9,364 nt of DNA from Thermoplasmata archaeon (GCA_021801305.1 JAJYYD010000101.1:1-9364); one strand, 5' to 3'. Shown: positions 1 through 6,883, numbered from the stretch's first letter. Numbers and translations are program-made. Notes: generated by a model not told the origin, from the sequence alone.

Positions 1-972
1 CTCTCCGAAAGCTATATGCCTGTTCTCCTTCCGGTGTATATCGAATTTGTCTGCATCAGAAAATACTGATTCGTCCCTGTTGGCAGAACCAATCCATGGC
101 ACCATTATACCTCCTGCCGGAACCTTCACACCATGGATTTCAGTTTCATTAATCGCGACCCTGTATATCGACTGGACAGGACTCCTGTACCTCAGGACCT
201 CTTCAATAGCCTGTGGAATCAAACCTTGACTGGACTTTAGTTCCTGGAAAGCATCCGGGTTTTCATCGAGGCATAAAAGTGCATTGGATATGAGGTTGGT
301 GGTGGTCTCATTTCCGGCTACCAGCAACAGTATGAAGAAGCCAAGGCTTTCGAGTTCTGAGAGATTTTCTCCGTCAACCTCGGCGTTTATTATGGCAGTA
401 ATTAGATCTTCCCTGGGTTCTTTTTCCCTTTCGGCCATCATTTTCCGGAAATATTCCACCATTTCCTTCATTATGGCAGGAAATTCAGCGTAGTTACGTT
501 CCGAACCTCCAACAACATTATCGGACCACCGCTTGAACTTGCCCATGTCCTTTACCGGAATGCCCAGCATTGTGGCAATAACTGTTACAGGAAGTGGAGA
601 TGTGAAATCTTTTACGATGTCAAATTCTCCGTCCCTGTGACCTGAAAGGAGGTTCACGCATATCTCCCTTATGGCAGGTTCCATCTTTTCCACAGATCTT
701 GGTGTGAATGCCCTTGACACTATATTCCTGAGTTTCGTGTGCCTTGGAGGGTCCAGATTTATTATGCTTTCCGAAATCGGACCTCCTGCGGGATTGAATG
801 CTTTCCCAAACTGTGAAGAAAATTCCCTGAAATTGCCAAGAACACGTTTTACATCATCATACCTGAAAACATTCCAAAGGCCGTATTCGCTGTCCCTGAA
901 AACCGGCATGGAGGACCTCATCGTCCTATACCATGGAAACGGGTTTAGAAGGTCCCTTTTCATCTCTTCCAT
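1..972 (-). CDS. cytochrome P450, CYP119/CYP231-like (3' end cut by window edge)
   Basis: A soluble P450 monooxygenase, inserting one oxygen atom from O2 into an unknown substrate in the cytoplasm. The reverse strand reads open from an ATG at 972 to base 1 (324 residues seen). Visible landmarks: the I-helix oxygen-activation motif AGNETTT from about residue 219, the K-helix ExxR (E258, R261), a DPPRH segment in the C-helix region, a SANRDE segment after the K helix, and the start of the haem loop, HIAFGE, at residues 319-324. The cysteine ligand should lie about five residues beyond the window edge, so it is not observed. The I-helix region (LLLVAGNETTTNLISN) closely resembles, from memory, Sulfolobus CYP119. 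ATG 972 was chosen because a TATA-like box lies about 33 bp upstream; ATG 963 is an alternative. CYP119 is known to accept electrons from a ferredoxin and 2-oxoacid:ferredoxin oxidoreductase; no redox partner gene is present here. Confidence 0.93.
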   Translation of the reverse strand, partial: MEEMKRDLLNPFPWYRTMRSSMPVFRDSEYGLWNVFRYDDVKRVLGNFREFSSQFGKAFNPAGGPISESIINLDPPRHTKLRNIVSRAFTPRSVEKMEPAIREICVNLLSGHRDGEFDIVKDFTSPLPVTVIATMLGIPVKDMGKFKRWSDNVVGGSERNYAEFPAIMKEMVEYFRKMMAEREKEPREDLITAIINAEVDGENLSELESLGFFILLLVAGNETTTNLISNALLCLDENPDAFQELKSSQGLIPQAIEEVLRYRSPVQSIYRVAINETEIHGVKVPAGGIMVPWIGSANRDESVFSDADKFDIHRKENRHIAFGE

Positions 973-1000
973 AAATATCAGCTTCAAAATGCGTTGACCA

Positions 1001-1012
1001 TATAAATATTTA
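1001..1012. promoter_or_regulatory. shared divergent TATA region with a 10-bp palindrome
   Basis: The AT-rich stretch TATAAATATTTA carries a perfect 10-bp palindrome, TAAATATTTA, at 1003-1012. Read on the minus strand it gives a TTTATA box about 33 bp before the P450 ATG at 972. Read on the plus strand it gives TATAAATA about 33 bp before an ATG at 1038. Archaeal TATA boxes sit about 25 bp before the transcription start, so both directions would give almost leaderless transcripts. This is the only strong promoter-like element in the 145-bp gap between the P450 and the methyltransferase gene. The promoter role is inferred from spacing and composition. Confidence 0.5.
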
Positions 1013-1037
1013 ATTTATTAGTAATTAACCAACAAAT

Positions 1038-1094
1038 ATGAAAAAAACCAATAACCATTTGATCAACCTGAAGGAACTTGATGAAAAATGTTAA
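1038..1094 (+). other. 18-codon open frame in the leader of the methyltransferase gene
   Basis: ATG at 1038 opens a frame of 18 codons (MKKTNNHLINLKELDEKC) ending in TAA at 1092-1094. It lies 30-odd bases downstream of a plus-strand TATA box and ends 23 bases before the methyltransferase ATG. It could be a translated leader peptide or simply untranslated leader with a chance ATG. The peptide is charged, with no membrane segment, and I recognise no family. It is reported because the promoter spacing fits it better than it fits the main gene. Confidence 0.25.
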
Positions 1095-1117
1095 GGTTTC
1101 AATTCATATAAACAGGC

Positions 1118-1699
1118 ATGGACAGTAAGGTGGATTTTGGCGTATATCACCATTCAAGCAGGGAGGAATCAGAAAAACTGAGGACCGGCATTGCTTCCAT
1201 TTTCAATGCCGCAATATCTGACCTGAAAAATAAAACAGATGCTGAAAGATTTACAAGAGGCCTTGATGCCGGCTGTGGAAGCGGCTTTGTATCCCACCTC
1301 CTTCACGACAGCTTTCACAATATGCACATATGGGCAATTGACAACTTCATTGATTCCAGTCTGGAAAACAATTCAATGGAAAACGCCACCAATAATTTTG
1401 AGTGCCTTGGAATGGCCGATTCCGTCACAATTGTTAAAGCAGACCTGAGGAAAATACCCCTTGAGGATGATTATTTCAACATTGCGGCCTCGAGCCTTGT
1501 ATACCACAACCTGGGCCGCAACTTCCCCGCCGGGATCAGGGAGGTTCACCGGATACTTGAAAATGGCGGGACATTTCTTTACGGAGATATTTTTACCGGT
1601 AAAAGAATGGGCATTATCACAGAACTTTTCAAGGTTGAAAGCACACTGAAACCGGAAGGCATGAATGAATATTCACTCCTTGTACTTTCCAAGAAATAG
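1118..1699 (+). CDS. class I SAM-dependent methyltransferase, substrate unknown
   Basis: A 193-residue protein with a single Rossmann-like methyltransferase domain. Motif I, LDAGCGSG, is at residues 49-56 and binds SAM. An acidic residue after strand 2 is in AIDNF (73-77). The strand-4 region ADLRKIPLEDDYFNIAASS at 108-126 carries the usual polar residues before a buried strand. REVHRILENGGTF (141-153) is the helix and turn before strand 5 seen in the Methyltransf_11/UbiE type. The chain ends with two short strands (about 170-193). The N-terminal 40 residues are mostly helical and may cap the substrate pocket. Nothing points to a substrate; such proteins act on small molecules, lipids or macromolecules. 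ATG 1118 has no clear Shine-Dalgarno sequence; an upstream ATG at 1088 is in frame but meets a stop. It is divergent from the P450, and a shared pathway is only a guess. Confidence 0.85.
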   Translation: MDSKVDFGVYHHSSREESEKLRTGIASIFNAAISDLKNKTDAERFTRGLDAGCGSGFVSHLLHDSFHNMHIWAIDNFIDSSLENNSMENATNNFECLGMADSVTIVKADLRKIPLEDDYFNIAASSLVYHNLGRNFPAGIREVHRILENGGTFLYGDIFTGKRMGIITELFKVESTLKPEGMNEYSLLVLSKK

Positions 1700-1770
1700 T
1701 GTTGAACATGAAAACTGAAGGTGGCATGTTTTTATCCCCTCCTGATCAGATGAGGCAGGCATGATCTGGA

Positions 1771-2445
1771 ATGAACAGGTTACCCATGCACAGTAGCTAT
1801 GTTGCCATCACGACAGGATATCTGCCTTCTGGAATAGCCTTCGGCGCTCTTGCTTCATCCCTTCATGTACCATATTATTTCACGGCAGCCCTTTCAATAT
1901 TTGTTTACTCAGGTGCTGTGCAATCCGCATTTCTTGGTTACTGGACAATAGGGATAGATCCCTTATCCATGGTTTTTACTGCCTTTCTGCTAAACCTCAG
2001 GCATACATTCTACGGACCGCATATAGAGCACCAGAGACCTTCGCTTGGATTCTCTGACATACTTTCCCTGAGCCCTCTTCTGACCGATGAGACATATGCA
2101 ATTTCAGTCTCCCGCCCTGAACTGGGAAAAAGAGGAATGCAGTCATTATACATCTATGCTTACCTGATCTGGATAGGAGGGACAGTTGTCGGAAATATCC
2201 TCCTGAAAAGCGTTCCCCCCGATGTCATAGGTGCGCTTGCCCTTGCATTGCCTGCACTTTTCCTTGGACTTCTTGTTCCAAGGATAGAACATTCTGAGGG
2301 CTTAATCGTGGCTGTTGTTTCGGGCATAATTGCAGTAGCCGGAAGATTTCTTGGGCTATCGGATATCTTCATCATAGTGCCCATACTTTCAGGCCTTTTA
2401 GTTGGAGTATTGCTGGTTAAGAAAAGGAGTGCCAAAAATGATTGA
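1771..2445 (+). CDS. azlC: AzlC family permease, large subunit of a branched-chain amino acid exporter
   Basis: A 224-residue integral membrane protein, the usual size for AzlC (BrnF/YgaZ), which with the small AzlD (BrnE/YgaH) forms an exporter of branched-chain amino acids or related compounds in bacteria that have been studied. Family marks: the N-terminal glycine/proline segment GYLPSGIAFGALA at about residues 16-28, YSGAVQSAF near 46-54 in the next helix, the conserved LNLRHTFYGP segment at about 74-83, and LLTDETYA near 102-109. Several further hydrophobic helices follow up to a short basic tail. The start at ATG 1771 leaves no cytoplasmic leader; ATG 1761 is out of frame and closes quickly. 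A weak T-rich element (TTTTTATC, about 1728-1735) could be its promoter. It overlaps azlD by 8 bases. The substrate in an archaeon is inferred from the family only. Confidence 0.9.
   Translation: MNRLPMHSSYVAITTGYLPSGIAFGALASSLHVPYYFTAALSIFVYSGAVQSAFLGYWTIGIDPLSMVFTAFLLNLRHTFYGPHIEHQRPSLGFSDILSLSPLLTDETYAISVSRPELGKRGMQSLYIYAYLIWIGGTVVGNILLKSVPPDVIGALALALPALFLGLLVPRIEHSEGLIVAVVSGIIAVAGRFLGLSDIFIIVPILSGLLVGVLLVKKRSAKND
2424..2429 (+). promoter_or_regulatory. Shine-Dalgarno sequence deciding the azlD start
   Basis: AAGGAG lies inside the end of azlC, eight bases before ATG 2438. It favours that ATG over the in-frame TTG at 2402 and fits an internal operon gene translated by ribosome recruitment, unlike the promoter-proximal genes here, which lack such a site. 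Confidence 0.65.
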
Positions 2446-2731
2446 AACACTTGTACTGATAATTATGGCCCTTGCATTGCTGAGTTTTCTGCAGAGATTT
2501 ATCCCCTGGGCATTTTACTCCAGGATCGGTAATGGAAAAGAAGTGGAGAAGATATTCGATATGCTGGCAATTTCTGCTTTCACGGCACTTTTCGTATATA
2601 ATATACAGAAACTTGACATAGAGACGCTGGTTTCACTTGCTGCGGCTTTTCCAGTCATCCTGAAAACAAGAAACATGGGGTTGACAGTTATGGCAGCCAT
2701 GGTTGTCTCCCTGGTCTATATTTTTCTGTAA
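2438..2731 (+). CDS. azlD: AzlD family small membrane subunit of the branched-chain amino acid exporter
   Basis: A 97-residue hydrophobic protein directly behind azlC, with its ATG inside the last codons of azlC (8-base overlap). The N-terminal helix is followed by the AzlD-type segment LSFLQRFIPWAFY at about residues 15-27. Two or three further helices follow (about 42-52, 61-75 and 80-97), so three to four in total, as usual for AzlD. It has no function known apart from the AzlC partner. The TTG at 2402 would add 12 residues that overlap azlC and look unlike the family, so ATG 2438 with the AAGGAG site is preferred. Translational coupling to azlC is likely, giving matched amounts of the two subunits. 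Confidence 0.88.
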   Translation: MIETLVLIIMALALLSFLQRFIPWAFYSRIGNGKEVEKIFDMLAISAFTALFVYNIQKLDIETLVSLAAAFPVILKTRNMGLTVMAAMVVSLVYIFL

Positions 2732-2808
2732 AGGAAAAAAGTATGTCAGGTTTGAACACGAACAGAATTAATACATGAAACAAATACCGCAGACGTAAAG
2801 GAAAGTTA

Positions 2809-3678
2809 ATGATTCTTGAGCTGAGCCTTCTCCTGTCCCTGGGTGTCCTCACACTCTGGACATTTTCGAATACAATCATAAAGAAGGTAAGCGTTGCACT
2901 TGGCACTTACAGGACATCGTCCATAGTTGTTGGGTTTGGCATTTTTCCAATGATAATCGCAATTCTTATTGAAAAACCTGTATATCATTATTCCAGTTTT
3001 CTCCTCCTTTCACTTGTATCAGGCGTGATGCTGGGGGCAGGATATCTGTTATTCTACAAGGCACTTGAGAAGGAGAATGTTTCAAGCGCCGGTGTAATGA
3101 TCAACCTGCAGCAGATAATTGTAATCTCCATAGGAATTCTTTTTCTGAAGGAGAGTTCAGGTCTTTTCACTTATATTGGAATAACACTGATAATAATGGG
3201 TGCACTTTTGGTATCCCTTAATAAAAGCGTCAAGATCAATAAGGTTCTTCTTCTGGCCGCGGCTGCGAACATAAGCTGGGGCTTATACTATATACCGCTT
3301 TCCGAAGCCATTTTTGCAGTGCATTTTTCAACTACCCCCCTTCTTCTTGCCAGAATTGTGGGTTTTTTCATAATTACGGTCATCTTCCTCCCCAGGATAA
3401 TGGTTGCAAGGAAGAAAACTGCTGAAGGAAAACAGAAACCCTATAGAACAATCCTTGCACTCGGGATACTTGCAGGGCTTCTTGACGGAAGTGGAAACGT
3501 GGTCTATGCTTCTGCTATTTCCGGGGACTTCATTGTGCTCGCAGGGTCCATAGTTGCAATACTTCCGGCGACTATTGCCATATCTGGTGTATTGTTCTTC
3601 AGGGAAAAACTGGCGGCAATACAGATATCCGGAATAATTATGGCAATTGCAGGAGCTCTCGTGATATCACTGCTCTGA
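2809..3678 (+). CDS. EamA/DMT superfamily transporter, ten helices
   Basis: A 289-residue membrane protein with two tandem EamA repeats of about five helices each. The first runs to about residue 136 and ends in the hydrophobic IGITLIIMGALLVSL. The second begins near residue 145 and ends at the C-terminus in the parallel ISGIIMAIAGALVISLL, showing the internal duplication. Between the repeats is the short linker NKSVKINK, and a basic cytoplasmic loop (RKKTAEGKQKPYR) sits in the second half, supporting an inside-positive orientation. Members export or import metabolites such as amino acids, sugars or nucleosides; the substrate here is unknown. ATG 2809 follows AAAGGA at 2797-2802 with six bases between. 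The preceding gap (2732-2808) holds only a weak TTAATACA element. It may be cotranscribed with azlCD. Confidence 0.88.
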   Translation: MILELSLLLSLGVLTLWTFSNTIIKKVSVALGTYRTSSIVVGFGIFPMIIAILIEKPVYHYSSFLLLSLVSGVMLGAGYLLFYKALEKENVSSAGVMINLQQIIVISIGILFLKESSGLFTYIGITLIIMGALLVSLNKSVKINKVLLLAAAANISWGLYYIPLSEAIFAVHFSTTPLLLARIVGFFIITVIFLPRIMVARKKTAEGKQKPYRTILALGILAGLLDGSGNVVYASAISGDFIVLAGSIVAILPATIAISGVLFFREKLAAIQISGIIMAIAGALVISLL

Positions 3679-3711
3679 TCCATGAATAATGATTCTGGCT
3701 TCTGGTAAGCG

Positions 3712-3748
3712 ATAAATACAACCCGATCATATAAGTGGAAGAAAAGGT
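3712..3748 (+). promoter_or_regulatory. candidate TATA box and Shine-Dalgarno for the MFS gene
   Basis: ATAAATA at 3712-3718 lies about 38 bp before ATG 3753, placing a start of transcription near 3740 and leaving a short leader that contains AAAAGG at 3742-3747. A second element, ATATAAG at 3729-3735, is too close to the ATG for normal archaeal spacing. The assignment is inference from spacing. Confidence 0.35.
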
Positions 3749-3752
3749 CTTT

Positions 3753-4997
3753 ATGTCTATTTTTAAACCGGCTGCCGCGGGTAAGGAGCGGCTGAATATT
3801 TTCGTAAAGGCCATATCCACCACGGAATTTATCAGGACCTTCGGAAGATCTGCAGCGTGGGTCATAATACCGCTTTATCTTGCAGATGTCCGGCACATAT
3901 CCTTTGTTGTCATCGGGCTTCTTTTCTTCCTTACATCGGTTATATCCCTCCCATTTGCCCTTTATGGAGGCAGGATAATTGACCGAATTGGCAGGAGAAG
4001 GGTTGTACTTGTGCTTCCACCCATTGTTTTCGCACTTTTCCTGTCGCTCTCATTTGCCATACAGTATTCATCGCCGACCATTGTGGTTGAAGCCATATAT
4101 CTCTTCATTGCCCCTTTTGGCAGTGTTCAGGCAATAGCGGATAATGTCATAATCACTGATACCACATCCATAACAGGAAGAATTGAGGCTTTCAGCATAA
4201 TAAGGATTGCCGGCAATGTAGGTTTTGCATTTGGGCCCGCAATCGGTGGATTTCTTGCAGGTATAAGCTATACATTTGTCTTTCTTGCACCTGCCATAGC
4301 TTCACTTTTTGAATGGGTAGTGTATATTTTTGTGGTGAAGGAGACAAAGATCGCCAATGATACTGGTTCGGTAGTACTTAGGAAAATAAAGTTTCCATGG
4401 AATGACCGGATTTTCATGGGCTGGAGCATCCTTATTGCCATCTCGTTCTTCGCAGTTGGCCAGTGGGGACCTACCCTTACGCTATTCCTGTCAACGGATT
4501 ATCTCTTCACGGCATACCAGATTGGGGTTATGTATGCCGTTAACGGCATCGTTGTTGCGTTATTTCAGCTGCCGGTCAACAGGCTCGTCGGTAAACTTTC
4601 TGATCCGCACAGAATTTCATTGGGCCTTGTATTCTATGCCGTAACTTTCCTGCTTGTATCTTTTTCTTCGAATTTCTATTTTATCCTCATTGATATAGCG
4701 TTTCTCACAATCGGGGAGAACATTTCAACACCGCCAATAACCAGTTCCATTGGAAAAATGGCTCCATCGGATAAACGGGGGCAGTATTACGGGGTGTTCC
4801 AGGTCTTCTCAAGCACGATAAGCCCCCTCGCCATCGTTTTTGGAACCTCGATACTTCCCCTGTTCTTAAAAATGCCAGTAATTTTCTGGGGGATAATATT
4901 CGCCATCAATATCGCTGTAGCTTTTCTCATCTTTTTTTACGGCTCTGGTGCAAGATTGAAGCAGAGACTTGCCGGAGATCCGTTTGAACCCGTGTAG
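3753..4997 (+). CDS. major facilitator superfamily transporter, drug/metabolite efflux type
   Basis: A 414-residue membrane protein with the twelve-helix MFS pattern: a hydrophobic half (about 33-197), a polar central loop with KETKIAND and VLRKIKFPWNDR (196-219), and a second half (about 220-397) ending in a basic tail. The diagnostic motif A between helices 2 and 3 is GGRIIDRIGRRR at residues 72-83. A weaker copy, NRLVGKLSD, at 276-284 marks the second half. GNVGFAFGPAIGGF at 154-167 resembles the glycine/proline motif of helix 5 in exporters (motif C), so efflux is more likely than uptake, though no substrate can be named. ATG 3753 was chosen over GTG 3735 because an AAAAGG element lies between them. 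The gene ends 8 bp before the convergent cobA stop. Confidence 0.9.
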   Translation: MSIFKPAAAGKERLNIFVKAISTTEFIRTFGRSAAWVIIPLYLADVRHISFVVIGLLFFLTSVISLPFALYGGRIIDRIGRRRVVLVLPPIVFALFLSLSFAIQYSSPTIVVEAIYLFIAPFGSVQAIADNVIITDTTSITGRIEAFSIIRIAGNVGFAFGPAIGGFLAGISYTFVFLAPAIASLFEWVVYIFVVKETKIANDTGSVVLRKIKFPWNDRIFMGWSILIAISFFAVGQWGPTLTLFLSTDYLFTAYQIGVMYAVNGIVVALFQLPVNRLVGKLSDPHRISLGLVFYAVTFLLVSFSSNFYFILIDIAFLTIGENISTPPITSSIGKMAPSDKRGQYYGVFQVFSSTISPLAIVFGTSILPLFLKMPVIFWGIIFAINIAVAFLIFFYGSGARLKQRLAGDPFEPV

Positions 4998-5005
4998 CAT
5001 AGCCC

Positions 5006-5674
5006 CTAAAAATCGATTCCCCTTCTTGCAGGATATCCCTTTGAATAAGGATGCTTTATCTCCAGCATCTCGGTTATAAGGTCTGCCCTCTCCATGATCT
5101 CTTCAGGCATTTTTCTTCCAGTCAGTACAACCTCAAGGCTTCCTGGCTTTTTATCCAGCATGGCGAGAACCTGGTCCAGTGAAAGCAGGTTGTAATATAT
5201 TGCAACATTGATCTCATCCAGGATTATGATATCCCATTGACCGCTGGCAATGCTTTTCTCAAGTTCTGAAAACTCTTCCTGGACTTTTGCCCTGTATTCC
5301 GGTGGTGGTACACCCTTCTTGCAGAATCTCACATTCCTGACCTTCTTCCTGTCCTCCACAGGCATATCCTCCTCCCATGCAATAAAATAAGGCATTCCCA
5401 CAAATTTCACTGTCATGTTGTCTGGAAGCTTCAGGGCTGCCCGGTTTTCTCCGTATGTACCGAGCTTCATGAACTGCAGCATGTACACTTTGTATCCCCA
5501 CCCGGAAGCCCGGAATGCAAGGCCGAATGCTGCAGTGGTTTTCCCTTTTCCATTGCCCGTATAAACCTCAATAAGGCCTTCCTTGATCTTCAAGCGTAAA
5601 TCACAGACGTGTATTGCAATTCTTCTTAATCTGTATTTCCCAGTCTGACTGGAAAAAATTTCAATACTCAGCAT
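5006..5674 (-). CDS. cobA: cob(I)alamin (corrinoid) adenosyltransferase, CobA/BtuR type
   Basis: It transfers the 5'-deoxyadenosyl group of ATP to the cobalt of reduced corrinoids, the step giving coenzyme B12 in synthesis or salvage. The P-loop-like TGNGKGKTTAAFG at residues 39-51 is characteristic; in this family it binds ATP in an unusual reversed orientation. Then LQFMK (66-70), ILDEINVA (151-158, the acidic motif), TGRK (185-188) with ERADLITEM (195-203), and the C-terminal KHPYSKGYPARRGIDF match the E. coli BtuR ending KHAFDAGVKAQIGIDY as I remember it. The start is uncertain. ATG 5674 (222 residues) has a TTATAA box about 32 bp upstream, but its first 27 residues look unlike the family. 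TTG 5593 (195 residues) would begin just before the conserved core. It is divergent from nep1, with starts 19 bp apart if ATG 5674 is used. No cobalamin riboswitch is seen and no other B12 gene is in the window. Confidence 0.92.
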   Translation of the reverse strand: MLSIEIFSSQTGKYRLRRIAIHVCDLRLKIKEGLIEVYTGNGKGKTTAAFGLAFRASGWGYKVYMLQFMKLGTYGENRAALKLPDNMTVKFVGMPYFIAWEEDMPVEDRKKVRNVRFCKKGVPPPEYRAKVQEEFSELEKSIASGQWDIIILDEINVAIYYNLLSLDQVLAMLDKKPGSLEVVLTGRKMPEEIMERADLITEMLEIKHPYSKGYPARRGIDF

Positions 5675-5693
5675 TGCATACGATGATGCTACA

Positions 5694-6362
5694 ATGATAA
5701 ACCTTATAATTGCTGACGCAGAAATTGAAACAATACCTCCTGAACTGTCCCATGATTTCAACATAATAAACCTTGCAAAGAAGAGGGGAAAGAGTTTCGA
5801 CAGGATCCTCCTTGATTCCAACTATATGCACAGTTCCATAGACAAGCATTTTCCTGGAGAATCTAACCGGAGGGGAAGGCCGGACATCATACACACCCTT
5901 ATCATGGTCGTGCAGGATTCTATTCTAAACCGGGAGAGGCAGATCAGGATCATAATCCATACCAGGATGGATAAAATAATCACCATAAATCCGGAGACCA
6001 GGATGCCAAGATCCTACAACAGGTTCACTGGACTGATCGAAAGCCTGCTTGTGAGAGGGAGAATAGAGAGTGATGGCGTGTTACTCATGGAATGCCATGA
6101 AGGATCGCTGGGGGATGCCTTAAAAATGGCGAAATCTGAGCATGTCACTGTATTTTCTCCCTCAGGCGAGAGGAAAAAAATTGACGAAATCACTGGGACA
6201 GATGAAGCCACGTATATAATAGGCGGCTTTTCCGAAGGAGATTACAAAAGCGACGCCTACTCTCTGGGAAGGGCATGCTCCATCTACAAGGATGAACTGA
6301 CAATATGGACTGTGGCTTCCGAAATAATTTGCTCGACAGAAAGGAAGCTGGGGTTTGTCTGA
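5694..6362 (+). CDS. nep1: Nep1/Emg1 rRNA pseudouridine N1-methyltransferase
   Basis: A 222-residue SPOUT-class (alpha/beta knot) enzyme that methylates N1 of a pseudouridine in the small-subunit rRNA and assists 30S maturation. The N-terminus, MINLIIADAEIETIPPEL, has the Nep1 form. LLDSNYMHSS (39-48) and RGRPDIIH (60-67) are the family's RNA-binding and catalytic-region motifs. IHTRMDKIITI (88-98) and PRSYNRF (105-111) follow. IIGGFSEGDY (175-184) is the glycine-rich knot loop that binds SAM, usually IGGFPHGDF. The length matches archaeal Nep1. ATG 5694 is clear from the conserved first residues; the upstream promoter is weak (TCAATACT near 5661-5668) and would lie within the cobA 5' end if the longer cobA start is right. 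A short T-rich stretch (GTTATTTT) follows the stop. It sits just before rps15, another small-subunit gene. Confidence 0.95.
   Translation: MINLIIADAEIETIPPELSHDFNIINLAKKRGKSFDRILLDSNYMHSSIDKHFPGESNRRGRPDIIHTLIMVVQDSILNRERQIRIIIHTRMDKIITINPETRMPRSYNRFTGLIESLLVRGRIESDGVLLMECHEGSLGDALKMAKSEHVTVFSPSGERKKIDEITGTDEATYIIGGFSEGDYKSDAYSLGRACSIYKDELTIWTVASEIICSTERKLGFV
5704..5709 (-). promoter_or_regulatory. candidate TATA box for cobA inside the nep1 5' end
   Basis: TTATAA is centred about 32 bp before the minus-strand ATG 5674, the same spacing as the P450 box. It lies within codons 4-6 of nep1. If used, it supports the longer cobA start and means the two divergent genes have interleaved promoters. 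The motif is short and self-complementary, so chance is possible. Confidence 0.35.
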
Positions 6363-6398
6363 GTTATTTTAAGGGCCGCTGTCTTAATGCAGGAAAAA

Positions 6399-6419
6399 GG
6401 TAATTAATACCTATATAAT
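6399..6419 (+). promoter_or_regulatory. rps15 promoter: TATA box with a small inverted repeat over the BRE position
   Basis: TATATAAT at 6412-6419 is centred about 28 bp before ATG 6444 and is the best TATA box in the window. Directly upstream, GGTA (6399-6402) and TACC (6408-6411) form an inverted repeat around ATTAA, covering the place where TFB would contact the BRE. The repeat is short and could be chance; if real it could be an operator for the rps15 and DHH genes. Confidence 0.55.
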
Positions 6420-6443
6420 CTGGAAAGGTTCAAGGTAATTTCA

Positions 6444-6881
6444 ATGGCAAGAATGCATACCAGAAAAAAGGGAAAATCGGGATCAAAAAGAGTATATTCG
6501 GATGAATCCAAGAGCTGGGTTCAGATTAACAGTCAAGAGGTGGAAGGATTCATCGTCCAGCTCAGAAAGGAAGGGGCTTCCAGTTCTTATATAGGTGTAA
6601 GGTTAAGGGACCAGTATGGAATACCCGGAACCAAGACAATCCTGAACAAGAAAATAGGTACTGTACTAAAGGAGAAGAACCTGAGTCCGGATGTTCCTGA
6701 AGACCTGATGAACCTTATCAACAGGTACAAGAATGTCACGAAGCATATGCAGCTTAACAGGAATGACATGAGCAATAAAAGGGGCCAGCAGCTCATTATG
6801 GCAAAAATACTCAGAATGACAAAGTACTACAAGAGCAAGGGGTACCTTTCAACAGAATGGAACCTGAATAAAGTTATCTGA
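6444..6881 (+). CDS. rps15: 30S ribosomal protein S15 (uS15), archaeal/eukaryotic type
   Basis: A primary binder of the central domain of small-subunit rRNA. At 145 residues it has the archaeal/eukaryotic form (eukaryotic S13), with an N-terminal extension absent from the bacterial protein of about 89 residues. The start MARMHTRKKGKSGSKR is a family hallmark, followed by a SW pair near residue 25, then VQLRKEGASSSYIGVRLRDQYG (39-60), the helical rRNA-binding part with LNLxxR-like basic helices, and the conserved tail region LRMTKYYKSKGYL (123-135). ATG 6444 is fixed by the N-terminal hallmark and by the TATA box about 28 bp upstream, implying a transcript with little or no leader. The stop is 2 bases before the DHH gene start, so both are surely cotranscribed. 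Confidence 0.97.
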   Translation: MARMHTRKKGKSGSKRVYSDESKSWVQINSQEVEGFIVQLRKEGASSSYIGVRLRDQYGIPGTKTILNKKIGTVLKEKNLSPDVPEDLMNLINRYKNVTKHMQLNRNDMSNKRGQQLIMAKILRMTKYYKSKGYLSTEWNLNKVI

Positions 6882-6883
6882 TT

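Noticed and set aside
671..997. 108-residue open frame on the plus strand opposite the P450
   Set aside because: It is antisense to a clear P450 reading frame and has no recognisable features.
1106..1112. ATATAAA as the TATA box for the methyltransferase
   Set aside because: It is only about 9 bp before ATG 1118, too close; it would require a start near 1130-1136, where only a GTG at 1130 is in frame. Kept as an alternative, not a feature.
2402..2437. TTG start for azlD, adding 12 residues
   Set aside because: ATG 2438 has a good AAGGAG site and gives the normal AzlD N-terminus.
3735..3752. GTG start for the MFS gene, adding six residues
   Set aside because: The extra residues include the AAAAGG site that best serves ATG 3753; the TATA spacing also favours the later start.
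3504..3896. 130-residue open frame on the minus strand across the EamA-MFS junction
   Set aside because: It overlaps two well-supported membrane protein genes and has no coherent domain pattern.
5594..5693. Cobalamin riboswitch before cobA
   Set aside because: The space is too short and no B12-box-like or extensive stem structure is visible; such elements are also not expected in these archaea.
5675..5821. Extension of cobA upstream to 5821, giving 271 residues
   Set aside because: The added part lies wholly over the conserved first 40 residues of nep1 and shows no family similarity; the frame is simply open.
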